Source of the DNA: CAYYTU01 sp964474655
Lineage (GTDB): Bacteria; Chloroflexota; Anaerolineae; B4-G1
NCBI GenBank assembly: GCA_964474655.1
Contig: CAYYTU010000028.1
Span: 1-39,661 of the forward strand
Direction of reading: 5' to 3'
DNA: 39,661 bases
A program made the translations under genes and the position numbers. Shown in pieces: positions 1-6,415 of the stretch; position 1 is the stretch's first letter; every line of letters starts with the position of its first letter. The notes beneath the pieces were generated by a model. It ran no database searches. It was given only the letters and a program-made list of their open reading frames with translations, and was not told the DNA's origin.

Positions 1-1948
1 CGACATGCGGATGCTCCTCCCCGAGCGCCTCGCGCCACAGCGCCAGCGCCCGCTCCAAGCTGGCCCGCGCGCCCTCCAGATCCCCCAGGTCCTGCTGCAC
101 CAAGCCCAGCGTACTCAATCCACGCGCCATCTCGATGCTCTCTGACCCATAGCGCTCTCGATACAAGTCCACGGCCCGCTGCGCCCAGGGCAACGCCTCC
201 TGAAGCCGCCCGGCGTTGTGATAATGCCAGGACATATAACGATAGGCCTCGGCCTGAAAGCCCTTGTCTCCCCACCGCTTGGCCCGCCGCGCCAGTTCCT
301 GGGCCAGCCAGACGCCCTCCTCCCACAGATCTGGACGCTTCGTGACCAGGCGACCCGACAACGCAAAGCCGCGGTCGAACAGGCGGTAGGTGCCGAACCG
401 GTCATCGTCCGGCACCGTCTCGGTCAAGAACTGGACGTGCCAGCGCAGCGTCGCCAGCGACGAGCGCTTCCTCCGGCGTTGGCGATAGACCTGAGCACGT
501 TGCGGGGCCTCCCCGGCCTCGAACAATTCGATCAGTTTTGGGGCAACCTGAGCGGTCTCCGGATAGTAGACTTTCTCCAGTTCCTCGGCCAACTGTCGGC
601 TCCACCGTTTTCGACGCACTTCGCTGATGTACTTGCCCCACACGTGGTGGAGATAGGGCCGCGCGAAAGCGTACAAACACGGCGGCCGGTGGGTGACGTC
701 GGCAAAGCCGAGATCGATCAACAGGCCGCTTTCGCGCTCACGATTCCCCATCCTGCGGCCCGTGGTCAGGCAATCGTCAAAGAAGTCGATCAACGTATCG
801 GGGTCTACACCCATCACTCGGGCCACTGCCGGCGCGGTGAACGTGGAGCCCTCCACAGCCGCGCAGCTCAGGATATCCTGCACGTCATCCAGGTCGAAGG
901 GAGGCGCTGACCCTCGAGGCTCCAAGCACCGTTCCAGCAGCGCGTGGGCGTGATCGCGCACCTCACCGTAGACCCACCACTCGCCACCCTCCTCCGGATT
1001 GACCCGCCATGTGCCGTCCGCATCCCGGACGACGGCCTCCACGGCCAGCCACTCCTCCCAGATCATCTCCGCCACCAGCGGCTCATCGGCCGCCAGGTAG
1101 CGCAGCCGTCGGCTCACCTCCGATTCGACAGGCCCCAGGGATTCAACGATCTGCTCCGTCGCGATCGGTTCCAGATAAAAATCCTGGGCCAGATTCTCCC
1201 TAACCAGCGTCTCCACCAGCCGGGTCGGTTCGGTGTGCTGGTCGTCGGACAGCCAACCAAGGGGAGCAGGGGAGGTGAGGGTGATCAACAGCAACACCGG
1301 CAGGTCTTGGACCACCTCGTCGATCAGATAGCGCAGCAGATCGATCCAAAGATCGGCCCATTCCAGGTGCTCCAGCGTGAGGAGCAGCGGCTTGCGGCGC
1401 GCGGCATCGCGCACAAAGCGGTTTAGCAAGCGGGGATCATCGGGCCAGTTTGGGGGATCGGGGAGCATTCGCGCCTGCTGGGCCAACTGAGCCACCAGGT
1501 TGACCCAGGGCGCGCCAGCGATGTCTCGGCTGGTGGCCTGGAATTTCTCGGCGAGCGCCTGCCCATAAGCATCCATCGCCGGGCCGTCCCAGTAAATTTG
1601 CTCGGTCCGGCCTTCGGGCAACAAATCCGGGTCCCAGAAGCGAGCCGCGGCCACGGCGTCGCCCTGCTCCCGCGCTTGCTTCTGCATCCAGCCGGTGAGT
1701 GCGCGGCGGCCGCTGCCTTGTTGGCCCATCAGGAAGACAGTGCCCCCACGACCGGTGCGCTTAACTTGCTGGTACAGATCGAGCAAGGCTCGTTTCTCGT
1801 CTTCCCGTTCAATCAACCGGTGTAGATATGAAACCTGCGGTGGCGGTTGGGGCGCCGACTCCAGAACGCGCTCGATGTGGACGTTGAAGATGTCGCCATA
1901 CGCATCCCCGCCGACACCAACGCTGTGCTCCTGCGCCGAAACCGTCAT
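1..1948 (-). CDS. STAND/AAA_16-like ATPase with C-terminal TPRs (partial, runs off window start)
   Basis: The minus-strand frame is open from an ATG at 1948 to the window edge: 649 codons, C-terminus missing. Residues 8-25 carry a Gly/Val-rich stretch (HSVGVGGDAYGDIFNVHI) like those at the N-terminus of multidomain STAND ATPases. A P-loop-like segment at residues 75-82 reads GQQGSGRR: the usual Lys and Ser/Thr are both Arg, so nucleotide binding may be altered or lost. A Walker-B-like segment LLTLEHLEWAD matches the AAA_16 pattern LxLEDLHWAD. After a helical middle, the last 70 or so residues are typical TPRs (ALPWAQRAVDLYRERYG, GDLEGARASLERALALWREAL). Such proteins are usually signalling or defence sensors; the effector and ligand cannot be told here. 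The start is the first ATG of the frame. It is transcribed in the same direction as the two genes upstream of it. Confidence 0.8.
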   Translation of the reverse strand, partial: MTVSAQEHSVGVGGDAYGDIFNVHIERVLESAPQPPPQVSYLHRLIEREDEKRALLDLYQQVKRTGRGGTVFLMGQQGSGRRALTGWMQKQAREQGDAVAAARFWDPDLLPEGRTEQIYWDGPAMDAYGQALAEKFQATSRDIAGAPWVNLVAQLAQQARMLPDPPNWPDDPRLLNRFVRDAARRKPLLLTLEHLEWADLWIDLLRYLIDEVVQDLPVLLLITLTSPAPLGWLSDDQHTEPTRLVETLVRENLAQDFYLEPIATEQIVESLGPVESEVSRRLRYLAADEPLVAEMIWEEWLAVEAVVRDADGTWRVNPEEGGEWWVYGEVRDHAHALLERCLEPRGSAPPFDLDDVQDILSCAAVEGSTFTAPAVARVMGVDPDTLIDFFDDCLTTGRRMGNRERESGLLIDLGFADVTHRPPCLYAFARPYLHHVWGKYISEVRRKRWSRQLAEELEKVYYPETAQVAPKLIELFEAGEAPQRAQVYRQRRRKRSSLATLRWHVQFLTETVPDDDRFGTYRLFDRGFALSGRLVTKRPDLWEEGVWLAQELARRAKRWGDKGFQAEAYRYMSWHYHNAGRLQEALPWAQRAVDLYRERYGSESIEMARGLSTLGLVQQDLGDLEGARASLERALALWREALGEEHPHV

Positions 1949-1960
1949 CGGATAACTCCC

Positions 1961-1988
1961 TTACGCATTACGTTTCACGTTTCACGCT
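1961..1988. repeat. heptamer tandem repeat, 4 units (TTACGCA/TCACGTT type)
   Basis: Four consecutive 7-mers, TTACGCA, TTACGTT, TCACGTT and TCACGCT, share the register nYACGnn. The last unit forms the final codons and TGA stop of the DUF4276 gene. Similar heptamers occur at 32541, 34242 and 35059. Confidence 0.6.
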
Positions 1989-2578
1989 CTTGCCAACTGA
2001 GCGATCATCGCTTCGACATCACGCACAAATTTGTCGAACGAAGGGCACCGCTCACGCGCTCGATCCAGATCAAACTGATCAGCCAAAGCTGGCTGATCAT
2101 CCACCTCAAGATAGGGTTGATCGCTGGACATCCGCTGACTCAACCATTCTTTGGCCCCTCGGATTGCCTCCGGGTCTTCAGGGGACACAGCATCGACAGC
2201 AATGCCTCGCTTACCACGCAACGATTCGATACTCCCAACGAACCACGACTCAAACTCCGACTTGGCGATGACGATCCAAACTGGAACATCATAGGGGTTC
2301 CGTTGTGCTCTGCTGAGCAGGTCAGGCCCCAGCTCGGCCGGGCAATCCCCATTGGCATCCAGAAGGACAAGCACCGCATCACATCCCCTCAAAGCAGCCA
2401 GACCGATAGCCCGTTCCAGCCTGTTCTCCTTGACGACTTTGTAGCGATGTATTCGGATTGGCTTGTCCACTTTGATCTGATCCTCAAAGACCTGGGACCG
2501 ATACAGCAAATGTCGCAACAAGACAGGCACCGATTCTACCTCACTGTGGCCTTCCACGATGGGGACGACGACGCTCAC
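1982..2578 (-). CDS. DUF4276 family protein, TOPRIM-like
   Basis: A 198-residue protein. The N-terminal VVPIVEGHSE places a conserved Glu (E9) at the end of the first strand. Next comes a DxxxD-type acidic strand end (VLVLLDANGDCP), then the KSEFESWF segment typical of DUF4276. This acidic pattern resembles TOPRIM nucleases of the OLD/PARIS type; catalysis is inferred. The start is GTG, overlapping the stop of the upstream AAA ATPase (GTGA), so the two are translationally coupled. AAA ATPase plus TOPRIM-like partner is a recurrent arrangement in anti-phage systems. The 3' end runs into a heptamer repeat that supplies the stop. Family membership is fairly sure; the role is not. Confidence 0.8.
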   Translation of the reverse strand: MSVVVPIVEGHSEVESVPVLLRHLLYRSQVFEDQIKVDKPIRIHRYKVVKENRLERAIGLAALRGCDAVLVLLDANGDCPAELGPDLLSRAQRNPYDVPVWIVIAKSEFESWFVGSIESLRGKRGIAVDAVSPEDPEAIRGAKEWLSQRMSSDQPYLEVDDQPALADQFDLDRARERCPSFDKFVRDVEAMIAQLARA

Positions 2579-3753
2579 GCCGCGACCTCCTCGCTGAACA
2601 GACCAAGCTGATGTCCTTTCCCATCAGCCTCGCGGTCAGGACGGAGCTCGCCGATGCGCATCAACTCCCCAGGGCTATAGAGCCGCTGCCGGATCGCTTC
2701 CCGTGATGTTTGATCCAGAGGGCTGATGAGTGTCTTACCATCCTTCAACTCGACCGCGCGAATTTCCCGGTCGGTGATCTTCTTATCATCCAAAATGTCG
2801 GGGCTGTGCGTGGCGATCAGAAGCTGTGTCCGCTTAGAACTGGCCTTGAAGATGTCCACCAAGACCTCGACCGCCGCAGGGTGAATTGTCGATTCCGGTT
2901 CCTCTATCGCCACCATCGTCGGTGGTGGTTGCTGATAGAGGGCCAACAGAACACCCAACGCCCGCAGCGTGCCATCGGACATGCTCAAGGCACTGAACTT
3001 CCAGGGGCGGCGATCACCGACATCCTGCCGAAATTGCAACGTATCCTTGGATCCGACCGAGATAGGCTCCACGCGCTTGGTGCCGGGCACCACCTTGCTG
3101 AGCAGACGACAGATACGCTCGTGAATCTCTGGCCTGTCATTTTGCAAAGTGCGCAACACAGCCGCTGCATTGCTCCCATCGGGTTTAAGCAAGCGCCCCG
3201 GGTCTGGCTCCTGAAGATCACGGATATGCTCAGGGACCAAGGCGTAAAATCGCATATCGGTCAGCGCATCGTACACAGGACGGAACTCCTCAGCCGCGGA
3301 GAGGATAGTCAATCCCAGACGATCTTTAGCGATCTGCGTTCGCATTCCTGCGACCTGGATGCGAAACTCGCCTTCCTCGATCTCATATTGATGCTTTATA
3401 ATCCCCTCGCGATAGATCCGGCACCGCTCACGTTTGACGGCAAAGGCGCCTTCCGCCATCGCTCGAATCTCAAATGCGTAAGTGGCAGTTCTCGCTTCAT
3501 CCAAGCGGAGGGTAAGCCTCAGGCCAAAGTTCCGAGGATGTCCAATCGAGTGTCGCCTGACGGCATCAATGCCACCGCGCTGCTTGAGCGCTGTTGCGAC
3601 AGTGGTCGAAAGAGCATCAGTGACGAAGCGAAGAGCATCAATGAAATTGCTTTTCCCGGCCCCGTTTGGTCCCACCAGGATGACAAGCGGCTCCATATTG
3701 ACCACCACATTAGCCAGGCTACGATAGTTTTTGGCTATCACCCGAGTAATCAT
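2575..3753 (-). CDS. AAA family ATPase (AAA_21/OLD-like, SMC-type)
   Basis: A 392-residue protein with an SMC/ABC-like ATPase fold. It has Walker A GPNGAGKS at residues 28-35, a signature-like SMSDGTLRALG, Walker B VAIEEPES followed by IHP, and an H-loop IATHSPDIL. The N-terminus MITRVIAKNYRSL is the usual first strand of AAA_21/OLD-type ATPases. The frame stays open upstream to 3888, but the ATG at 3753 sits correctly for the domain and follows AAGGGAAAA. It overlaps the DUF4276 gene by 4 bases. Together the two look like a two-component ATPase/TOPRIM module comparable to OLD or PARIS, which is an inference. No separate nuclease domain is fused to this chain. Confidence 0.85.
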   Translation of the reverse strand: MITRVIAKNYRSLANVVVNMEPLVILVGPNGAGKSNFIDALRFVTDALSTTVATALKQRGGIDAVRRHSIGHPRNFGLRLTLRLDEARTATYAFEIRAMAEGAFAVKRERCRIYREGIIKHQYEIEEGEFRIQVAGMRTQIAKDRLGLTILSAAEEFRPVYDALTDMRFYALVPEHIRDLQEPDPGRLLKPDGSNAAAVLRTLQNDRPEIHERICRLLSKVVPGTKRVEPISVGSKDTLQFRQDVGDRRPWKFSALSMSDGTLRALGVLLALYQQPPPTMVAIEEPESTIHPAAVEVLVDIFKASSKRTQLLIATHSPDILDDKKITDREIRAVELKDGKTLISPLDQTSREAIRQRLYSPGELMRIGELRPDREADGKGHQLGLFSEEVAA

Positions 3754-3804
3754 AGGCTTTTCCCTTGCATTTTCAAAAACGATGTCAGCCTCTACTGAAG
3801 AAAC

Positions 3805-3927
3805 CACTAAGACACCAAGACGCGAAGTGAAAATTAAGAATCTGCTTAAAATACTTCCAAGGCAACGAACAATGTAAATTTTGTTCAACTAAGTCTTAGT
3901 TTTTCTTAGCGCCTTTGTGCCTTGGTG
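3805..3927. repeat. palindromic intergenic repeat with 23-bp imperfect inverted arms
   Basis: Arms at 3805-3827 and 3905-3927 match at 18 of 23 positions as inverted repeats (CACTAAGACACCAAGACGCG against CTTAGCGCCTTTGTGCCTTG). The intervening sequence is AT-rich. The arms resemble interspersed palindromes seen in many environmental genomes. It lies in the 5' region of the AAA ATPase gene. Confidence 0.55.
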
Positions 3928-3982
3928 ATGAGAAATACCTTTTTCTTGTCAGTAAAGAGTGTCTTAAATAATTGCTCTAGTC

Positions 3983-4017
3983 CCCGTCCCGGGGGCGCTA
4001 ATCGGCCCGAGGACGGG
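3983..4017. other. GC-rich hairpin followed by a T-run
   Basis: CCCGTCC at 3983-3989 pairs with GGACGGG at 4011-4017, and CGGG/CCCG extends the stem inward. A run of seven T's follows on the plus strand from about 4030. No plus-strand gene lies upstream, so calling it a terminator is not supported. Confidence 0.35.
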
Positions 4018-4068
4018 CCTCTGAGCGAATTTTTTTATAGCCTCTAGAGTTATGTCAGCCCCCGAACT

Positions 4069-4257
4069 TCAAGAGATCAGGTCCACCCGAGATCCTCTGC
4101 TCATCGCGCCTTGCGCCTTCTCCACGTTACTCTCGCTGTGATCGCCGACCACGTTGCCATCGCCGTGGATGTTGGTCACGCTGCCGCCCACGTCGCCGCC
4201 GACGGCGACGGAGTGGTCGCTGGCGGTGACGTTCACGGAGGCGTCGCTCTCCGGCGT
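4069..4257 (-). pseudogene. remnant of a STAND-type N-terminal signature
   Basis: A 62-codon minus-strand frame reads DHSVAVGGDVGGSVTNIHGD and then GNVVGDHS. This is the same Gly/Val signature that starts the STAND ATPase at 1948 (EHSVGVGGDAYGDIFNVHI). An AGGAGG lies 6 bases before codon 1, but that codon is ACG, not ATG, and a TAA precedes it. The frame ends after IS with TGA, long before any ATPase domain. I read it as a gene start that lost its start codon and body. The coding sense is visible; the decay is inferred. Confidence 0.5.
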
Positions 4258-4309
4258 ATCTTACCTCCTGCCTGGTGGGGCCAAAGTAATTTAGGGTTCC
4301 GCTGATTTC

Positions 4310-4445
4310 TTGCACAAAAGGCAAGAATTTCAACCGCTGAGCACACAGAGACCGTGGAGATGGGGGATATGTTTTCTCGGCGTTCTCGGTGCTCTCTGCG
4401 TAATCGCCCAAGCCCTTTCTGGCTCTGGCTTGTCCAGGTTAGGGA
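4310..4445. repeat. interspersed palindromic repeat, copy A
   Basis: It aligns along its length with 32631-32753. Shared blocks are TTGCACAA, GCAAGAAnTT, AACCGCnGAGCACnCAGAG, TTTTCTCnGCGTTCTC and TTGTnCAGGTT. The ACCGCTGAGCAC half is complementary to the TCTCTGCG half, giving a hairpin. No open frame. It lies in the gap downstream of rmlD. Confidence 0.7.
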
Positions 4446-4494
4446 AGTGGATCTTATTGTATCACAAAACAGGCCGGGTACGAAATTTAGCTTC

Positions 4495-5352
4495 TCACTG
4501 CCCGGTGAGGAACGCCTCCAGCGCCTCCTCCCAGGGGCGCGGTTGGATGCCCAGGGCGGCGGCGGTGTTGTTCGCCAGCGGGGCGAAGGGCGGCGGAGTG
4601 GAATCACGCTCGAACTCATCCAGCGTGATCGGCTCGACCGGCATGTCCTCCCGCCCGCTGATGCGCAGAATCTCGCGGGCGAAGTCGTAGCGCGAGCAGT
4701 AGCCGCTGTTGGTCAGATGGTAGACGCCGTAGGCCTCGCTCTGGATGAGCTCGCCCAGAGCCTCCGCCAGATCCGGCGCGAAGGTGGGGTTACCTACCTC
4801 GTCGGTCACCACGCGCAGCGCCCGGCCCTGTGCTGAGCTTGCCGAAGCGTCGTCGGCCAGCTCGATGATGCGATGGGGAAAATTGCGCCCGCCGGGGGCG
4901 TAGAGCCAGGCCGTGCGCACGATGTAGAAGCGGTTCAGCAGGTGGCGCGTGAACCACTCGCCGCCGGCCTTCGAATGGCCGTAGGGGTTGATGGGATGGG
5001 GCGGGTGCCACTCACGGTACGGCCCCTCGGCCTGTCCGTCGAAGACCTCGTTGGTGCTGATGTAGACCAGCGCGGCCTCGCTGGCGGCGCAGGCCAGGGC
5101 CACGTTCTGCGTGCCGACGGCGTTGACGCGGTAGGCCTTCTCTGGATTCCGGGCGCAGCCGTCGACGTCGGTCCAGGCCGCGGCGTGGATCACCACGTCC
5201 GGCACGAACTCGGCGATGGCGCTCGTGATGGCCTCTCGCTCGGTGATGTCCAGCTCGGGCAAGTCGCAGCCTGTCAGTGTGTGCTTTGTCGCCAACACCG
5301 CGTTCAGCGCCCGGCCCAGCTGGCCCTTGCATCCGGTGATAAAAACGCGCAT
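4495..5352 (-). CDS. rmlD: dTDP-4-dehydrorhamnose reductase
   Basis: A 285-residue short-chain dehydrogenase of the RmlD family. It reduces dTDP-4-dehydro-rhamnose to dTDP-L-rhamnose for surface polysaccharides, in the cytoplasm. The NAD(P) motif is GCKGQLG near residue 7, followed by VIHAAAWTDVD, the STNEVFDG strand and YGHSK (Y124, K128). AGGAGG lies 5 bases before the ATG at 5352; the longer upstream open frame has no such support. Around residues 168-177 there is an extra DASASSAQG segment where relatives go straight from ELA to LRVV. It is encoded by a short interspersed repeat that preserved the frame. No other rml gene is in the window. It is divergent from lexA. Confidence 0.92.
   Translation of the reverse strand: MRVFITGCKGQLGRALNAVLATKHTLTGCDLPELDITEREAITSAIAEFVPDVVIHAAAWTDVDGCARNPEKAYRVNAVGTQNVALACAASEAALVYISTNEVFDGQAEGPYREWHPPHPINPYGHSKAGGEWFTRHLLNRFYIVRTAWLYAPGGRNFPHRIIELADDASASSAQGRALRVVTDEVGNPTFAPDLAEALGELIQSEAYGVYHLTNSGYCSRYDFAREILRISGREDMPVEPITLDEFERDSTPPPFAPLANNTAAALGIQPRPWEEALEAFLTGQ
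4827..4847. repeat. short interspersed repeat inside rmlD
   Basis: The sequence CCTGTGCTGAGCTTGCCGAA belongs to the type (C)TTCGnCAAGCTCAG that recurs as an interspersed element in many bacterial genomes. Here it lies in frame within rmlD and encodes an extra loop of about 8 residues. Confidence 0.5.
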
Positions 5353-5395
5353 ATAGCCTCCTCTGGTGATGGGATGATGACTGCCAATCAGGCTA

Positions 5396-5423
5396 ATTGT
5401 ACTGGAAGCGGGCGAAAGTACAA
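5396..5423 (-). promoter_or_regulatory. promoter for rmlD
   Basis: On the minus strand, TTGTAC (5423-5418), a 16-base spacer and TACAAT (5401-5396) form a sigma70-like promoter about 45 bases before the rmlD start. It is back to back with the lexA promoter, whose operator lies just upstream of this -35. Confidence 0.55.
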
Positions 5424-5427
5424 ACCC

Positions 5428-5456
5428 TTGACTTAGAACGTTTGTTCGTGTATAAT
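5428..5456 (+). promoter_or_regulatory. lexA promoter
   Basis: TTGACT (5428-5433), a 17-base spacer and TATAAT (5451-5456) form a near-consensus sigma70 promoter. The LexA operator occupies most of the spacer, so bound LexA would block RNA polymerase directly. Confidence 0.88.
5436..5447. promoter_or_regulatory. LexA operator (SOS box) of lexA
   Basis: GAACGTTTGTTC fits the Gram-positive-type SOS box GAACnnnnGTTC and lies between the -35 and -10 of the lexA promoter. This implies autoregulation. Confidence 0.87.
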
Positions 5457-5491
5457 CAGACAAGTCAAAGATAGGATGGAAGGAGGCGATG

Positions 5492-6148
5492 ATGGATGAA
5501 GGTATCTCGGACAATCAACGGAAAATCCTGGAGTTCACGGGCGAGTACATCGATGAGCACGGCTATCCCCCCACGATCCGGGAGATCGGCGCCGCGGCGG
5601 GGATCAAGTCCACCTCGGCGGTCAGCTACAACCTGGAGCGACTGGAGGAGGCGGGGTACATCGACCGCGCTCCAGACGTCTCGCGCGGTCTGCGCCTGAC
5701 CGCGATGGCCCAGGCCGAGATCGGGATGTTGCAGAAGGACGTCATCCCGTTGCCGGTGCTGGGACGCATCGTGGCCGGCGAGCCGATCCCAGTGCCGTCC
5801 AGCGACTTCGCGCTGATGGGCGACGAAACCATCGAGGTGACCCGCGACATTTTGGGCGACCCCGAGGGCTTGTACGCGCTCGAGGTCGAGGGGGATTCGA
5901 TGATCGACGCGCTGGTCCACGACGGCGACGTGGTGGTGCTGCGCCATCAGCGCACGGTCGAAAATGGTGCGATGGCCGCTGTCTGGCTGCGGGAACGCGG
6001 CGAGGTGACGCTTAAGCACTTCTACCTGGAGGACGAGCGCGTCCGTCTCCAGCCCGCCAACCCGACGATGGGGCCGATCTACGTCGACGACCCAGGGCAG
6101 GTGGAGGTGCAGGGCCGGGTCGTACTGGTCATTCGGCGCGTCCATTGA
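5492..6148 (+). CDS. lexA: LexA repressor, SOS regulator
   Basis: A 218-residue LexA. The N-terminal winged helix (residues 3-68) contains TIREIGAAAGIKSTSAVSYN. A cleavable linker and S24 peptidase domain follow: scissile Ala95-Gly96 in RIVAGEPIP, nucleophile Ser136 in GDSM and general base Lys175 in VTLKHF. Two ATGs are adjacent (5489, 5492). The AGGAGG at 5481-5486 is 5 bases from the second and only 2 from the first, so 5492 is preferred. RecA filaments on damaged DNA trigger self-cleavage. It is autoregulated by the operator inside its promoter. Its own terminator separates it from the next SOS-box operon. Confidence 0.97.
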   Translation: MDEGISDNQRKILEFTGEYIDEHGYPPTIREIGAAAGIKSTSAVSYNLERLEEAGYIDRAPDVSRGLRLTAMAQAEIGMLQKDVIPLPVLGRIVAGEPIPVPSSDFALMGDETIEVTRDILGDPEGLYALEVEGDSMIDALVHDGDVVVLRHQRTVENGAMAAVWLRERGEVTLKHFYLEDERVRLQPANPTMGPIYVDDPGQVEVQGRVVLVIRRVH

Positions 6149-6166
6149 GCGATCAGTGCTCTCTGA

Positions 6167-6201
6167 AGAGAAAGCTCAGCCGATGAGGCTGGGCTTTCTC
6201 T
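6167..6201 (+). terminator. rho-independent terminator of lexA
   Basis: AGAGAAAGCTCAGCC and GGCTGGGCTTTCTCT form a 15-bp stem with one G-T pair and a 5-base loop. T-rich sequence follows. It ends the lexA transcript. Confidence 0.85.
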
Positions 6202-6293
6202 TTGCCTTTGATGCTTCCGTTAGGACGCTCGCGGCATTCATAGAGTCGAAAATCTGCGTTTGGGAAAAGTTGGGAATTTGGGATAACTCCCCC

Positions 6294-6322
6294 TTGACAC
6301 TGGGCCCGGAATTCAGTATCAT
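6294..6322 (+). promoter_or_regulatory. promoter of the SOS FtsK-like operon
   Basis: TTGACA (6294-6299), a 17-base spacer and TATCAT (6317-6322). The LexA operator begins 14 bases after the -10, over the likely transcription start. Confidence 0.8.
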
Positions 6323-6335
6323 AGTCGCACGTTTA

Positions 6336-6347
6336 GAACATACGTTC
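6336..6347. promoter_or_regulatory. LexA operator of the FtsK-like operon
   Basis: GAACATACGTTC, with flanking TA on each side giving arms TAGAAC/GTTCTA. It matches the same consensus as the operator in the lexA promoter and should make the operon DNA-damage inducible. Confidence 0.85.
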
Positions 6348-6415
6348 TAGAGAAAGTAAGCTAATTTGATCGCGAGTATGGTGCAGCGATGGGCGGTCGA
6401 CAAGGGGGCAAAACA

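Noticed and set aside
218..1955. Several plus-strand open frames of 60-254 codons across the first 2.6 kb
   Set aside because: They oppose a continuous minus-strand frame with ATPase and TPR motifs and show Arg/Pro/Gln-rich shadow composition.
3983..4036. Terminator of a plus-strand gene
   Set aside because: No plus-strand gene lies upstream; the hairpin is kept only as an unexplained structure.
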